DNA of 64,000 bases from an uncultured Bacteroidales bacterium (GTDB taxonomy: Bacteria > Bacteroidota > Bacteroidia > Bacteroidales > UBA932): positions 143,772 to 207,771 of the forward strand of contig CAKUSP010000003.1 of the NCBI GenBank assembly GCA_934680015.1, read 5' to 3'. Below the pieces are notes generated by a model. That model worked only from the letters and a program-made list of their open reading frames with translations, did not search any database and was not told the origin of the DNA. This document shows, piece after piece, positions 34,225 to 44,330 of this stretch. Position numbers and translations under genes: made by a program. Position 1 is the first letter of the stretch. Each line of letters begins with the position of its first letter.

Positions 34225-36168
34225 ATGAATAAACTACTGACAATCACACTCTCACTGCTTCTTTCCATACCCAGTGTAGCGCAAGAATCTTCTGCCAAAT
34301 TTGGTAAAGTAAGTTCGCAAGAAGTAGAGATGTCCACTTATGAGCTTGAACCCCAAGCTAAAGCTCTCTACATTTACGAGAAAAAGGATGTAAGCTATAT
34401 GTCTGATTTTTCCATCCTTATCGAGGTATACAAGCGAATTAAGATATTCAGTAAAGACGCAACAGGTCTAGCAGACATAGAGTTATCCTTTCTTTCAGAC
34501 CCAGATGCTGGAGAATCTATCAAGGGCATCGCGGCAAACACTTACAATATCGTCGATGACAAGGTGGTAAAAACGCCTATGCCGAAAAAAAACATATACA
34601 CTGAAAAAGCAAACGATTACATAAATCTTATAAAATTTTCCCTTCCGGAAGTTAGAGAGGGCAGCGTAATAGAATATAAGTATAAAATCCGGGCTAAATC
34701 TTTCTCTAGGATTTCCGAGTTCAATATCCAACATTCTTTCCCTGTACTACACTCATTGATAGACATACGACTTCCCGGATTCATAGGGTTTACCCTCAAC
34801 TCCCGTGGATTAAAGCCATTCATGATAGACCAAAGTTATAGCGACTCGCCTTTCCGTTCAGGAAACATTGCCTACCCCATGAAACTCATCTCCTGCCATA
34901 ATGATAATATACCATCCATAGCCAATGAACCCATGGTATGGTGTATATCCGATTTCATTATGGGTTTCGACCTAGAAGTCAATAGTTTCGTCCTTCCTGA
35001 AGCCAATATTTACAAGTATTATTCACTAGACTGGGATAGGCTAAATAACACCATAGCAGAATCCGACCTAGGACGCTATCAAAAAGCAAAGAACCCACTG
35101 TCTATGGGAGTAAAAGAAATTCGGGAAAAAGACATAACGGATACGGAAAAAATGCGCGAAATTCTTAATTTGGTCAGAAAAAACATCGCGTTCAACAATA
35201 AAGTTAGACTTATTCCAAACTCGCCATCAACTGTTCTTCATAATGGAATAGGAGATATGGCTGACATTAATAATATCCTATCTCTCGCTCTAAGAGACTG
35301 CGGAATTCGTAATGACCTCATCTTGCTCAATCTTCGCTCCGAAGGAAGACTTCCATTCTTCCCTTCTCTAGATAAAATCAACACCTTCATAGTCTGTGCT
35401 TATGATAGGCAAGGTAAAGCATACTATATGGATGCAAGCGATAAATATTCAGATTTAAATGTTCTATCACCAGAACTTTGTGTTGACAAAGCACGAATTT
35501 ATGATCCCAACGGGACAGGTAATTGGGTAAACTTATCTAACCTAATCGACAATTACGATAGAACCATAATAACAGCCACTCTCAACGAAGAAGGCAAACT
35601 ACATGGTCATCTTAATAGGATCATGACCAATCAAAATGCATACATTATAAGTAGGGCTTATAATGCTGCAGACTCCGAAGACTCTTTCAGGGAAAAATTA
35701 GAGTCAAAATGGGAACTTACCGCGGACAGCCTTTCATTCTCAGGTTTATCAACATCTAAAGTGAATGAATATCTTTCTTTTACTGCCGAATCAGAATATG
35801 CAGGAGACTATATTTATATCAAGCCAACGCTTATCCCCATAATCGACGGAAACCCTTTCACCACGCAAGACAGAAAGTTACCTATTGAATTCAGTAATAC
35901 TGATAACACCATCATCCAATTCAATTTTACGATTCCTGAAGGATTCATTGTAGAAGACATGCCGTCATCTTGTATATATAGTGCATGCGGAGGAGATATT
36001 ACACTATCTTTCCTAAGCACTTCTAAAAATGGGCAATTAATGACCAAAACTTCACTTGCTCTAAAAAGACTCATATTTAGCACAAGCGAATATCCGGAAA
36101 TTAATCAGTTATTCGGCAAATTAGCTGAATTAACCAGTTCAAGAATAGTCCTAAAGAAGACAGAATAA
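34225..36168 (+). CDS. DUF3857 transglutaminase-like protein, catalytically degenerate
   Basis: 647 residues from the ATG at 34225; a TTG 18 bp upstream is in frame but would precede a good signal peptide (MNKLLTITLSLLLSIPSVAQ). DUF3857 domain (about 45-220), transglutaminase-like core (about 290-400), and a DUF3858-type C-terminal region. The catalytic Cys of the usual GDCKD motif is Met345 (GDMAD) and the catalytic His of the NH motif is Thr387 (INTF); an Asp (YMDASD) remains. It therefore should not be an active cysteine peptidase or transglutaminase. Exported. Next gene is an intact paralogue 2 bp downstream. Confidence 0.8.
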   Translation: MNKLLTITLSLLLSIPSVAQESSAKFGKVSSQEVEMSTYELEPQAKALYIYEKKDVSYMSDFSILIEVYKRIKIFSKDATGLADIELSFLSDPDAGESIKGIAANTYNIVDDKVVKTPMPKKNIYTEKANDYINLIKFSLPEVREGSVIEYKYKIRAKSFSRISEFNIQHSFPVLHSLIDIRLPGFIGFTLNSRGLKPFMIDQSYSDSPFRSGNIAYPMKLISCHNDNIPSIANEPMVWCISDFIMGFDLEVNSFVLPEANIYKYYSLDWDRLNNTIAESDLGRYQKAKNPLSMGVKEIREKDITDTEKMREILNLVRKNIAFNNKVRLIPNSPSTVLHNGIGDMADINNILSLALRDCGIRNDLILLNLRSEGRLPFFPSLDKINTFIVCAYDRQGKAYYMDASDKYSDLNVLSPELCVDKARIYDPNGTGNWVNLSNLIDNYDRTIITATLNEEGKLHGHLNRIMTNQNAYIISRAYNAADSEDSFREKLESKWELTADSLSFSGLSTSKVNEYLSFTAESEYAGDYIYIKPTLIPIIDGNPFTTQDRKLPIEFSNTDNTIIQFNFTIPEGFIVEDMPSSCIYSACGGDITLSFLSTSKNGQLMTKTSLALKRLIFSTSEYPEINQLFGKLAELTSSRIVLKKTE

Positions 36169-36169
36169 G

Positions 36170-38023
36170 ATGAAACGACTACTACTAATTTTAGGATTGG
36201 CCCTATCGTTGCCACTAATTTCAAAAGAGGCAGATGATGCCATAATACTACGTAACGATGCCAGTTATACCGTTATCAGTAGGGACAAAGCCATATATAA
36301 AGAAGAAATCGAGATACTTGTAACGAAAGATAGAAAAAATATTGCCAGCTTCTCGTGTTCTGTTAACAAAGGTAGTTCTAAACTCACCTTCTTTTCTGGA
36401 ACCATAAAAGATGCCAATGGGAAAATCACAAAGCTAAAAAAACGCGATCTATCCTATTCGGAATACTCCGAAGGCCTGTCAGACAGTTATGGGACATGGT
36501 ATTATACACCTGACATAATCCACTACCCCGCTGTAGTATCATACACATATGAAAAACAATATACGGATGCCATCCTCTGCTACACTTCATTTGTCCCTAT
36601 GCCCTATGGTGATGGAGTTTCACTAAAAGAGGCTAGTTACACACTGACTGTTCCATCAAGCGACTGGTTTAGATATAAACAATTCAACATAGCGGAGCCC
36701 GAACACAGCAAGACTAAAGATGGTGAAGTATTCATATGGAAAGTTAAAGACCTACCGGCTCTTAAGTATGAGCGCTATTCACCACCTTTATATACGAGAA
36801 TACCTTTAGTTCAATTTTCTTCAATCGACTTCTCATATGAAAAAAAAGCAGGTTCGGCCAAAGATTGGGCTTCGATAGGGAATTGGATTCTATCGCTTAC
36901 AGAAGACAGAGACATACCATCTGAAGCATTACAAGAAAAAATAAAAGAACTCACAAAAGGCGCAGAAAATGAAACGGAGATAATCCGTAGATTATATACA
37001 TATCTAGGTGAGAGCACTCGATATGTAAGCATACAACTTGGACTGGGAGGTCTACAGCCTATTGCACCAGACGAAGTGTATCGCAATAAATTCGGAGATT
37101 GCAAAGCCCTATCATTTTTTCTTCAGACTATGCTTAAATACTGTGGAATAGATTCTTACTACACGATAACCAATATGGGAGAAGACAGGATGTCTAAAGA
37201 TTTTCCATCCCTTGGCACATCTAATCATGTAATACTTTCGGTACCCGTGGGAAAAGACACTCTGTGGATAGAATGCACAAATCCAGAAGTTCCACTCGGA
37301 TATATACATACAGAAATAGCAGGAAATAATGCCCTTATAGTAAAAAAAGATAGCTCATACATCACCAGAATTCCTCGCAATGCAGACTCTCAAAACATAC
37401 TCACATTAAACGCTGACATAAATTTAAATAGTGAGGGAAGTGCCACTGCCTATGTAAAAGAACAAGCTTTCATGGATTTTTGGGATAACTACTTTCCACT
37501 CTTCAAAATGAACGATTACAATAAGACCAATAGAATCCTAGACGGGATTTCGATTCCTCGGGCACAAATAAGGGATATTACTATTTTACCCGATGCTTCC
37601 GCTATGCCTTGCTGTAACATATCATATACCCTCGATGCAGCCACTTATGCTAGCCGAACCGGCAACAGACTATTCGTACCGGCCAATCCTTTCACTGGTG
37701 CCGGAGCCAACATATCCTCGTCAAAAAGGATCAACGATATCTACTTCAAACTGGGGTATCAAGTTGAAAATTCTATAACGATTAACTTTCCTCAAGGATA
37801 TACCTTAGAATCCTATCCTCGCGATATGGAATATTCTAACGAATTCGGCTCGATAAAATTTACCTGTACCCCGCTATTAGAACAATCCTGCGTAATTCTA
37901 AATTTCACACTTACCCGCAATTCTGGCACATATCCAAACTCTGAATATTCAGATTTTAGAGCCCTAATCAAAGAGACTGATTCTATTTTAGACTCGAAAT
38001 TAGTTTTGGTAAAAACGCAATAA
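36170..38023 (+). CDS. DUF3857/transglutaminase-like protein, apparently intact
   Basis: 617 residues with a signal peptide (about 1-18), DUF3857 domain (about 30-200), transglutaminase core (about 255-380) and DUF3858-like C-terminus. The triad is present: Cys311 in KFGDCKALS, His353 in TSNHVIL, and an acidic residue in WIECTNP. Likely periplasmic or surface. Family function is poorly known. It forms a two-gene unit with its degenerate paralogue and ends 3 bp before the convergent murA stop. Confidence 0.82.
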   Translation: MKRLLLILGLALSLPLISKEADDAIILRNDASYTVISRDKAIYKEEIEILVTKDRKNIASFSCSVNKGSSKLTFFSGTIKDANGKITKLKKRDLSYSEYSEGLSDSYGTWYYTPDIIHYPAVVSYTYEKQYTDAILCYTSFVPMPYGDGVSLKEASYTLTVPSSDWFRYKQFNIAEPEHSKTKDGEVFIWKVKDLPALKYERYSPPLYTRIPLVQFSSIDFSYEKKAGSAKDWASIGNWILSLTEDRDIPSEALQEKIKELTKGAENETEIIRRLYTYLGESTRYVSIQLGLGGLQPIAPDEVYRNKFGDCKALSFFLQTMLKYCGIDSYYTITNMGEDRMSKDFPSLGTSNHVILSVPVGKDTLWIECTNPEVPLGYIHTEIAGNNALIVKKDSSYITRIPRNADSQNILTLNADINLNSEGSATAYVKEQAFMDFWDNYFPLFKMNDYNKTNRILDGISIPRAQIRDITILPDASAMPCCNISYTLDAATYASRTGNRLFVPANPFTGAGANISSSKRINDIYFKLGYQVENSITINFPQGYTLESYPRDMEYSNEFGSIKFTCTPLLEQSCVILNFTLTRNSGTYPNSEYSDFRALIKETDSILDSKLVLVKTQ

Positions 38024-38026
38024 AGA

Positions 38027-39340
38027 TTAAGACTGCCTCTTTATATGCGCGCCAAGAGCATTAAGCCTTTGATCGATATCTTCATAGCCTCTGTCTATCT
38101 GGTCAATATTGTTAATTACAGAGCGACCTGGAGCAGATAGTGCAGCCAGTAACAATGCTATTCCTGCTCGAATATCAGGAGAGGTCATGCTACCTGGCTT
38201 TAACTCGTGCTGATGGTTATGTCCTATAACTACAGCCCTATGTGGATCGCACAATATAATCTGCGCCCCCATATCGATCAGTTTGTCCGTAAAGAAAAGT
38301 CTACTTTCAAACATTTTCTGATGAATGAGTACAGAGCCTTTACACTGGGTGGCCACAACCAATATCACCGACAATAAATCCGGTGTTAGACCCGGCCACG
38401 GAGCATCCGATATAGTCATGATAGAGCCATCAATAAAAGACTCTATCTCATAACTTTCCTGCTGTGGAATAAAAATATCATCCCCACGCTGTTCTAATTT
38501 CACTCCTAGCCGTCTAAAGCTATCGGGTATAATACCAAGCTCCTCAAAATGGACATTCTTTATAGTTATCGAGCTACGAGTTATCGCTGCTAACCCTATA
38601 AATGAGCCCACCTCTATCATGTCTGGAAGACATTGATGTTGAGTCCCGTGTAACTTTTGCACTCCCGTAACTCTTAATAAATTCGATCCTATCCCATCGA
38701 TCTTGGCTCCCATTGCACAGAGCATCTTACATAGCTGCTGAATATATGGTTCGCAAGCTGCATTATATATAGTTGTAACCCCATGGGCCAATGTAGCCGC
38801 CATTAAAATATTGGCCGTACCAGTAACAGAAGCTTCGTCAAGAAGCATATACGCACCGCGAAGACCATCTTCTGGAGCAGTTAAATGATATGCATGATAA
38901 AGCGGATCATAATCATACAATGCGCCTAATTTCACGAACCCATCTATATGTGTATCGACTCTGCGTCTTCCTATTTTATCTCCCCCAGGTTTTGGAAAAT
39001 AAGCACTTCCGAATCTTGCTAAAAGAGGACCAGCAGTCATTACCGAACCTCTAAGTTTCGCGCTACTCTCTACAAATCTAGGGCTAAAAACATAATCTAA
39101 ATCAATCTTATCCGCAGTAAAACTATAATCCCCTTTTCCGTTCTTTTGTACACTTACACCCATATTCTCCAATAGAGCAATAAGATTCAAGGTATCAAGA
39201 ATCTCCGGAATATTAGTAATTCTAACACATTGATCTGTAAGAAGGACAGCGCTTATCACCTCAAGCGCTTCGTTCTTCGCCCCTTGAACGTGGATTTCCC
39301 CACTTAACTTATAACCACCATCTATAACAAAAGAACTCAT
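38027..39340 (-). CDS. murA: UDP-N-acetylglucosamine 1-carboxyvinyltransferase
   Basis: 437 residues. First committed step of peptidoglycan synthesis, using PEP. Conserved QGAKNEAL (Lys22, Asn23) and GRRRVDTHIDGF. The residue equivalent to E. coli Cys115, target of fosfomycin, is Asp121 (PKPGGDKIG). Asp here keeps activity and gives fosfomycin insensitivity in known Cys-to-Asp enzymes. Downstream of murB by 7 bp. Confidence 0.95.
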   Translation of the reverse strand: MSSFVIDGGYKLSGEIHVQGAKNEALEVISAVLLTDQCVRITNIPEILDTLNLIALLENMGVSVQKNGKGDYSFTADKIDLDYVFSPRFVESSAKLRGSVMTAGPLLARFGSAYFPKPGGDKIGRRRVDTHIDGFVKLGALYDYDPLYHAYHLTAPEDGLRGAYMLLDEASVTGTANILMAATLAHGVTTIYNAACEPYIQQLCKMLCAMGAKIDGIGSNLLRVTGVQKLHGTQHQCLPDMIEVGSFIGLAAITRSSITIKNVHFEELGIIPDSFRRLGVKLEQRGDDIFIPQQESYEIESFIDGSIMTISDAPWPGLTPDLLSVILVVATQCKGSVLIHQKMFESRLFFTDKLIDMGAQIILCDPHRAVVIGHNHQHELKPGSMTSPDIRAGIALLLAALSAPGRSVINNIDQIDRGYEDIDQRLNALGAHIKRQS

Positions 39341-39347
39341 ATCCTAA

Positions 39348-40364
39348 CTATATATGTTCCACCTCCGGGACAAGTTCCACTCCGAATCGCGACTTAACTC
39401 CCTCGACTACTCTCCTTTCAAGAGAAAGCACATCAGCTGCAGTAGCCTTATCGTCTTTGTTGATTATTACCAATGGTTGCTTCTCATACACCTGTGCTCC
39501 GCCTACACACGCTCCTTTTAAGCCACTCTGCTCTATAAGCCAAGCAGCTGGAATTTTGATGAACCCACCAGTTTGCACATAATGTGGGACACTATCGTAA
39601 CCCTCGCATATCTTTGCGAACTGAGCAGGGCTAACTACCGGGTTTTTAAAATAACTTCCTGCAGAACCTACCAATTCTACAGATGGCAATTTCTCTTCCC
39701 TTATCTTAATGACAGCCTCTCTAACTTGCATCGGGTCTGTCGGTGCTCCATTTTTAAAATAAGCTTTTAAAGCTCCATAATCTACTTTAGGAGATGCTGT
39801 TCGAGACAAACGGAAAAGAACCCCTGTAATTATATATCTTTCCTTAAACTCTGAAGACTTGAATATTGAATCGCGATAGCCATACTTACACTCAGGTGTT
39901 TTGAATGCCGTCTTCTCCTTCTTTTGAATATCAAAACAGGTTACTCCCACGATAATATCCTTCACTTCCACCCCGTATGCACCGATATTTTGTACTGCCG
40001 CAGCACCTACTGTACCTGGGATCATAGACAGATTTTCTGCTCCCCATAGGTCATCCTCACATGTTTTCAGCACTAAATCATCCCACTTTACACCAGCTCC
40101 TACAGCTAATGGGACAGTATCTGCTCCCACATCGAAATACTTGATGTAATTTATTTTAGAGTGCAGAATCGTACCATTAAAAAAATTCTCGACAAATAGA
40201 ATATTTGAGCAATCGCCCACACTTACTATAGGCTTAGGCAAAGTATCAAAATCGATTTCACTTAAATCGGAAATGCTATCATACTCTATATAACAAGCAC
40301 ATAATACCTTCATCCTAAAGGTATTATGTGCACTCAAATCATAGTTATCTATTCTTTTTATCAT
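39348..40364 (-). CDS. murB: UDP-N-acetylenolpyruvoylglucosamine reductase
   Basis: 338 residues, FAD- and NADPH-dependent reductase following MurA. FAD-binding motifs SVGDCSNILF and SMIPGTVGAAAVQNIGAYG, the catalytic Ser in GSAGSYFKNP, and C-terminal Glu near PEVEHI. Resembles the E. coli type (type I) with the YGYRDSIFK Tyr loop. Upstream of murA on the same strand, matching the pathway order. Confidence 0.95.
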   Translation of the reverse strand: MIKRIDNYDLSAHNTFRMKVLCACYIEYDSISDLSEIDFDTLPKPIVSVGDCSNILFVENFFNGTILHSKINYIKYFDVGADTVPLAVGAGVKWDDLVLKTCEDDLWGAENLSMIPGTVGAAAVQNIGAYGVEVKDIIVGVTCFDIQKKEKTAFKTPECKYGYRDSIFKSSEFKERYIITGVLFRLSRTASPKVDYGALKAYFKNGAPTDPMQVREAVIKIREEKLPSVELVGSAGSYFKNPVVSPAQFAKICEGYDSVPHYVQTGGFIKIPAAWLIEQSGLKGACVGGAQVYEKQPLVIINKDDKATAADVLSLERRVVEGVKSRFGVELVPEVEHI

Positions 40365-40396
40365 AGCGAGAATTATGATGTAAAGTTATGATTAGA

Positions 40397-42160
40397 TTAC
40401 TTTATCGTGCTTTTAAGACAAAGTTCATCTAACTGAGACTGATCTATAAAACTAGGAGAATCTATCATGACATCACGTCCCTGATTATTCTTAGGGAATG
40501 CTATATAATCACGAATAGTCTCTTGTCCACCGAAAAGAGCACAAACTCTGTCAAATCCGAATGCAAGACCTCCATGAGGAGGTGCTCCGAATTTAAATGC
40601 GTTGATTATAAACCCGAACTTATACTCGGCATCTTCTTTACTAATACCTAATACCTCGAACATACGCCTCTGCATAGCAGCATCATGAATTCTGATAGAA
40701 CCACCGCCCAATTCCGTGCCATTCAGGACGAAATCGTAGGCATTGGCACAAACCCTTTCGAGGTCCTCTTTTTTATCGGAATAGAACCACTCCTCATGTT
40801 CTGGCTTAGGCGCTGTAAATGGATGATGCATCGCATAAAATCTTCCATCCTCTTCGCTCCACTCTAAGAGAGGAAAATCCACCACCCATAGCGGTGCGAA
40901 CTCGTCTGGCTTTCTTAGGCCAAGCCTATTTCCAAGTTCTATTCGAAGAACACCCAGTTGAGTCTGTGTCTTTCGTTTTCCTCCACACAACACTAAAACC
41001 AAGTCGTCTTTTTTAGCGTCTATAGCTACTCCTATCTTCTGCAATTCCTCCGCAGTATAGAATTTATCGATGCTGCTTTTAACGCTGCCATCTTCATTTA
41101 ATTTAATATATACCAGTCCTTTTGCTCCTACTTGAGGTCGTTTAACCCATTCAGTAAGTTCGTCAAGTTGCTTTCTGGTATAAGAAGCAGCCCCTTCAAC
41201 TACGATAGCACCCACATATTCACTAGCATCAAAGACACTGAATCCATGCCCTTTTACAAGACTAGTGATGTCATGTAATTTCATCCCGAAACGGATATCG
41301 GGCTTATCTGACCCGTAAAAATCCATGGCATCATACCACCTCATACGAGGAATCCTATCTGCAATAGTCACTCCTATGGCATTCTTGAACATCTGACGCA
41401 TCATGCCTTCAAATGTATTCAGCACATCCTCCTGTTCAACAAAGCTCATCTCACAATCTATCTGAGTAAACTCAGGCTGACGATCTGCACGAAGGTCTTC
41501 ATCGCGAAAACACCTTACAATTTGAAAATACCTATCATAGCCTGCGACCATAAGAAGCTGCTTAAAGGTCTGTGGACTCTGTGGTAAAGCATAAAATTGG
41601 CCTGGGTTCATTCTAGATGGCACCACAAAATCTCTTGCCCCCTCCGGAGTGGATTTAATTAAATATGGGGTTTCTATCTCCATAAAGCCCTGCCCGTCCA
41701 GGTAAGTCCTTATTTCCTGTGCAAGACGATGCCTTAAAGCCAATGCACGCTGAAGAGGAGGTCTGCGTAAATCAAGATAACGATACTTTGCACGAATATC
41801 ATCTCCACCATCACTGTTTTCCTCTATAGTAAATGGGGGTGTGACACTTTTATTTAAAATATTTATGCCCTCCACAGCGATTTCGATTTCTCCTGTAGGA
41901 ATCTTATTGTTTTTGCTCTCTCTTTCCTGAACTTCGCCTATCGCTTGGATAACAAATTCCCTTCCTAGAGATTCTACAAGTTCGACCAATGATGAAGGAG
42001 CATCTGCCCTTACGACTAACTGTGTTATGCCATATCGATCACGAAGATCGATAAAGGTCATACCACCCAATTTACGAGATTTCTGGACCCATCCAGCTAA
42101 GGTGACTTTTTTCCCTTTATCGGAAAGTCTCAACTCTCCACAAGTATTAGTTCTATACAT
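40397..42160 (-). CDS. aspS: aspartyl-tRNA synthetase
   Basis: 587 residues, bacterial-type AspRS. Anticodon-binding OB domain (about 1-110), class II catalytic core with motif 2 [23 protein letters not shown] in part, the bacterial GAD insertion (about 290-420), and motif 3 [14 protein letters not shown]. Whether it is discriminating for Asp cannot be decided by eye. A TATATTTG box lies about 73 bp upstream. Confidence 0.97.
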   Translation of the reverse strand: MYRTNTCGELRLSDKGKKVTLAGWVQKSRKLGGMTFIDLRDRYGITQLVVRADAPSSLVELVESLGREFVIQAIGEVQERESKNNKIPTGEIEIAVEGINILNKSVTPPFTIEENSDGGDDIRAKYRYLDLRRPPLQRALALRHRLAQEIRTYLDGQGFMEIETPYLIKSTPEGARDFVVPSRMNPGQFYALPQSPQTFKQLLMVAGYDRYFQIVRCFRDEDLRADRQPEFTQIDCEMSFVEQEDVLNTFEGMMRQMFKNAIGVTIADRIPRMRWYDAMDFYGSDKPDIRFGMKLHDITSLVKGHGFSVFDASEYVGAIVVEGAASYTRKQLDELTEWVKRPQVGAKGLVYIKLNEDGSVKSSIDKFYTAEELQKIGVAIDAKKDDLVLVLCGGKRKTQTQLGVLRIELGNRLGLRKPDEFAPLWVVDFPLLEWSEEDGRFYAMHHPFTAPKPEHEEWFYSDKKEDLERVCANAYDFVLNGTELGGGSIRIHDAAMQRRMFEVLGISKEDAEYKFGFIINAFKFGAPPHGGLAFGFDRVCALFGGQETIRDYIAFPKNNQGRDVMIDSPSFIDQSQLDELCLKSTIK

Positions 42161-42232
42161 CGTTTTAAATACAAATATTCACACAGTTTCGTTCTATTTC
42201 TTTTTTAAAAAGATTTTTTGAACGCGTAACTG

Positions 42233-42240
42233 CAAATATA
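42233..42240 (-). promoter_or_regulatory. -7 promoter box (TATATTTG) for aspS
   Basis: Exact match to TAnnTTTG, preceded on the minus strand by CGGCAAATT. The same CGGCAAATT appears just upstream of the sufB box, so the two promoters share an upstream element. Confidence 0.55.
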
Positions 42241-42294
42241 CCTAATTTGCCGCTAAGAAAAAACACATAGATAAACAATAACTTCTGTGCAGAA

Positions 42295-42331
42295 CACAAA
42301 AAAGGTGTCCCATTTGCCATGGGACACCTTT
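42295..42331 (-). terminator. intrinsic terminator of hsp20
   Basis: Perfect 13-bp stem (AAAGGTGTCCCAT / ATGGGACACCTTT) with a 5-nt loop, followed on the minus strand by a T run. It lies 17 bp after the hsp20 stop. Confidence 0.85.
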
Positions 42332-42348
42332 ATAGAATTTAAAACTAA

Positions 42349-42810
42349 CTACAGGATTTCTATCTGGCGAGTAGTAGGTTTTTGTTTTTCATCTTCTTTT
42401 TTAGGAAGCACGATGTTTAACACACCATTTTCCATTTTCGCAGAAATTTTATCCTCACTAACATTATCTGGAAGAGTAAAACTTTGTGAATAAGAAGCAT
42501 AAGAAAACTCCCTACGAAGCCATGTAGACTTCTTTTCGTCCTTCTTTTCCTCTTTTTCCTTTTTCTCGAGGCTAATGACAAGTTCGTTTTCTGAATTAAT
42601 ATTAATTTTAAAGTCGTCTTTAGTCATACCTGGAGCGGCTACCTGAATATCGTATTGTTTTTCATTCTCCACGATGTTCACTGCCGGCGTCGCAAATTGT
42701 CTTGCTACAGGAATTCCCATAAATTCATCACCGAAAAAGTCATCGAATATCGTTGGCAGCCAAGAACTATTCTCGCTATGCCTTCTTGAATTTTTTACTA
42801 CTGGTAACAT
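42349..42810 (-). CDS. Hsp20 / alpha-crystallin family small heat-shock protein
   Basis: 153 residues from the ATG at 42810. An in-frame start 42 bp upstream lacks a ribosome site, while AGGAGA sits 7 nt before the chosen start. ATP-independent holdase chaperone. The alpha-crystallin domain (about 50-140) has PAVNIVENEKQYDIQVAAPG in part, LVISLEKK, REFSYASYSQSFTLPDNV and the MENGVLNIVLPK ending. A short Lys-rich tail follows. Cytoplasmic. Confidence 0.93.
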   Translation of the reverse strand: MLPVVKNSRRHSENSSWLPTIFDDFFGDEFMGIPVARQFATPAVNIVENEKQYDIQVAAPGMTKDDFKININSENELVISLEKKEKEEKKDEKKSTWLRREFSYASYSQSFTLPDNVSEDKISAKMENGVLNIVLPKKEDEKQKPTTRQIEIL

Positions 42811-42985
42811 AATTAAATCTCCTATTTTGTACCCGTCTTTCAACGGACACATCTAGATTATAATCAACCAACATACCAGTGACATTTTGTCAGTACACAA
42901 CAATACAACAAGTTTCCAAAAAGATTTCCTAAAATGATGCAGTTTATCTTTTAAAAATTACCAAACATTATTTACATGTAACTAA

Positions 42986-43028
42986 AGCGGGTAACTTCAC
43001 AACCTTTCGGCTCTTGAAGTTACCCGCT
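42986..43028. terminator. hairpin after the small conserved gene
   Basis: Perfect 14-bp stem (AGCGGGTAACTTCA / TGAAGTTACCCGCT) with a 15-nt loop, 25 bp after the stop of the minus-strand gene at 43053. The following T run is weak, so termination strength is uncertain. The rest of the gap to hsp20 (42811-42985) shows no gene. Confidence 0.6.
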
Positions 43029-43052
43029 ATCAAGTATTTCTATTTGTCTAAC

Positions 43053-43334
43053 TTATTCCGCAATATCTGATTTGACGGCTTCACTCAATTTATCATATAA
43101 AGCATCTGTCTTTTCCAATATCTCTTTCCTAAGCGATGCATAATAAGACTTAACGCTACCTTCTTTCTTAGCATACACTTTATCCTTTAATGCATTATAA
43201 AGATCGATAGCCTCTTCCATAAGCGCAGCCACTTTTTCATCAGTTTGTGGTCTTACTGCTGCAACAACTGAACAATCCTCGATAAACGCTCCGAGAACAT
43301 ATTCAATATCTTTTTTTATATCTCTAAGATTCAT
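43053..43334 (-). CDS. small conserved protein of unknown function
   Basis: 93 residues, mostly helical (MNLRDIKKDIEYVLGAFIEDCSVVA in part, then amphipathic helices with ALMEEAIDLYNALKDKVY). It is soluble, slightly acidic, and has no signal. Similar short proteins occur widely in Bacteroidales genomes but I know no function. It lies just downstream of the tRNA-Met gene. Confidence 0.7.
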   Translation of the reverse strand: MNLRDIKKDIEYVLGAFIEDCSVVAAVRPQTDEKVAALMEEAIDLYNALKDKVYAKKEGSVKSYYASLRKEILEKTDALYDKLSEAVKSDIAE

Positions 43335-43357
43335 TTTACTATTAATTAGAGTTAATG

Positions 43358-43431
43358 TAGCGGGAGCGGGGCACGATCCCGCGACCTCCGGATTATGAAT
43401 CCGACGCTCTAACCAGCTGAGCTACCCCGCC
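43358..43431 (-). tRNA. tRNA-Met (CAT)
   Basis: A 74-nt cloverleaf on the minus strand: acceptor GGCGGGG with a matching 3' arm, D-arm TAGCTCAGCTGGTTAGAG, anticodon loop TTCATAA, and a T-arm GCGGG-loop-CCCGC (loop ATCGTGC, an unusual variant of TTCGAAT). CCA is not encoded. CAT could also be read as a lysidine-modified tRNA-Ile2; elongator Met is favoured. Confidence 0.88.
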
Positions 43432-43442
43432 ATAAAACATTG

Positions 43443-43513
43443 TTGAGATAGAAGGATTCGAACCCTCACTGACAGAGCCAGAATCTGTAGTGCTACCATT
43501 ACACCATATCTCA
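43443..43513 (-). tRNA. tRNA-Gln (CTG)
   Basis: A 71-nt cloverleaf on the minus strand: acceptor TGAGATA/TATCTCA, D-arm TGGTGTAATGGTAGCA, anticodon loop TTCTGGC (CTG), T-arm GAGGGTTCGAATCCTTC. CCA is not encoded. Directly upstream of tRNA-Met by 11 bp, so probably cotranscribed. Confidence 0.9.
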
Positions 43514-43587
43514 ATATGACTATTTCAATTCCCCAAAAGGAACGCAAAGATAATAAGAGAATTCGACACTGCCAAACTTTTTTCGAT

Positions 43588-44076
43588 TTATCTATTACCC
43601 TTGCGCAACATGACCACCGCCCACGCTTCACACCCTTCGCCACGCCCGACAAATCCTAGGCGTTCAGTAGTCGTAGCTTTCACACTTATGGCATTCAAAT
43701 CAATTCCCATCACTTCTGCAAGTACACTACGCATAGATTTTATATACAGAGCCAATTTCGGCGCCTGCAAAGCAATTGTCACATCACAATTGGCAATCGA
43801 CCATCCCATCTGCTGCACTCGCGCAACCACTTCCTTTAGCAGCAGCCGGCTAGAAATGCCCTTATATGCTGGATCCGTGTCTGGGAACAAATGTCCAATA
43901 TCGCCCAAAGCCAAAGCACCGAGCAGCGCATCACATAACGCATGTATAGCTACATCTCCATCCGAATGCGCCACAAAACCGTTGTTTGAAGGAATTTGAA
44001 CTCCACATAAAAACATCGGAAGACCCTCCTCTATCCTATGTACATCATAACCTTGACCTATTCTAAAATCAACCAT
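43588..44076 (-). CDS. ispF: 2-C-methyl-D-erythritol 2,4-cyclodiphosphate synthase
   Basis: 162 residues from the ATG at 44076 (an ATG 21 bp upstream is also open). Fifth step of the MEP isoprenoid pathway, a trimeric zinc enzyme. Motifs: IGQGYDVHRIEEG with Asp and His metal ligands, HSDGDVAIHALCDALLGA, DIGHLFPDTD and KATTTERLGFVGRGEG. Length is typical. Downstream on the same strand are the two tRNA genes. Confidence 0.95.
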   Translation of the reverse strand: MVDFRIGQGYDVHRIEEGLPMFLCGVQIPSNNGFVAHSDGDVAIHALCDALLGALALGDIGHLFPDTDPAYKGISSRLLLKEVVARVQQMGWSIANCDVTIALQAPKLALYIKSMRSVLAEVMGIDLNAISVKATTTERLGFVGRGEGCEAWAVVMLRKGNR

Positions 44077-44205
44077 TCTTTTATCTCTTTTCTGCAAAGT
44101 TACAATTAATTCAGCCTACTTAGTAATCCTTAAAAGTTACTAATATCAATATTTTGTTAACTCATGGTAAAATGGTCGTAAATCCTTCATGACTTGACGC
44201 TAACA

Positions 44206-44242
44206 TTTTTGTCCGAGCAAATGGTCAATCCTCGGACAAAAA
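44206..44242. repeat. 12-bp inverted repeat
   Basis: Perfect arms TTTTTGTCCGAG (44206-44217) and CTCGGACAAAAA (44231-44242) with a 13-nt loop. It could form a terminator on either strand (A run before, A/T after). It lies 130 bp upstream of ispF on that gene's opposite side. Confidence 0.7.
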
Positions 44243-44330
44243 CATCAATTTACCTATTTTGCCCTCTAAAATGCCCTTCCCAAGGACAAAAGCAAGTCAA
44301 GAAGTTGCAACCTAAAAGACTAGTCGCCCT

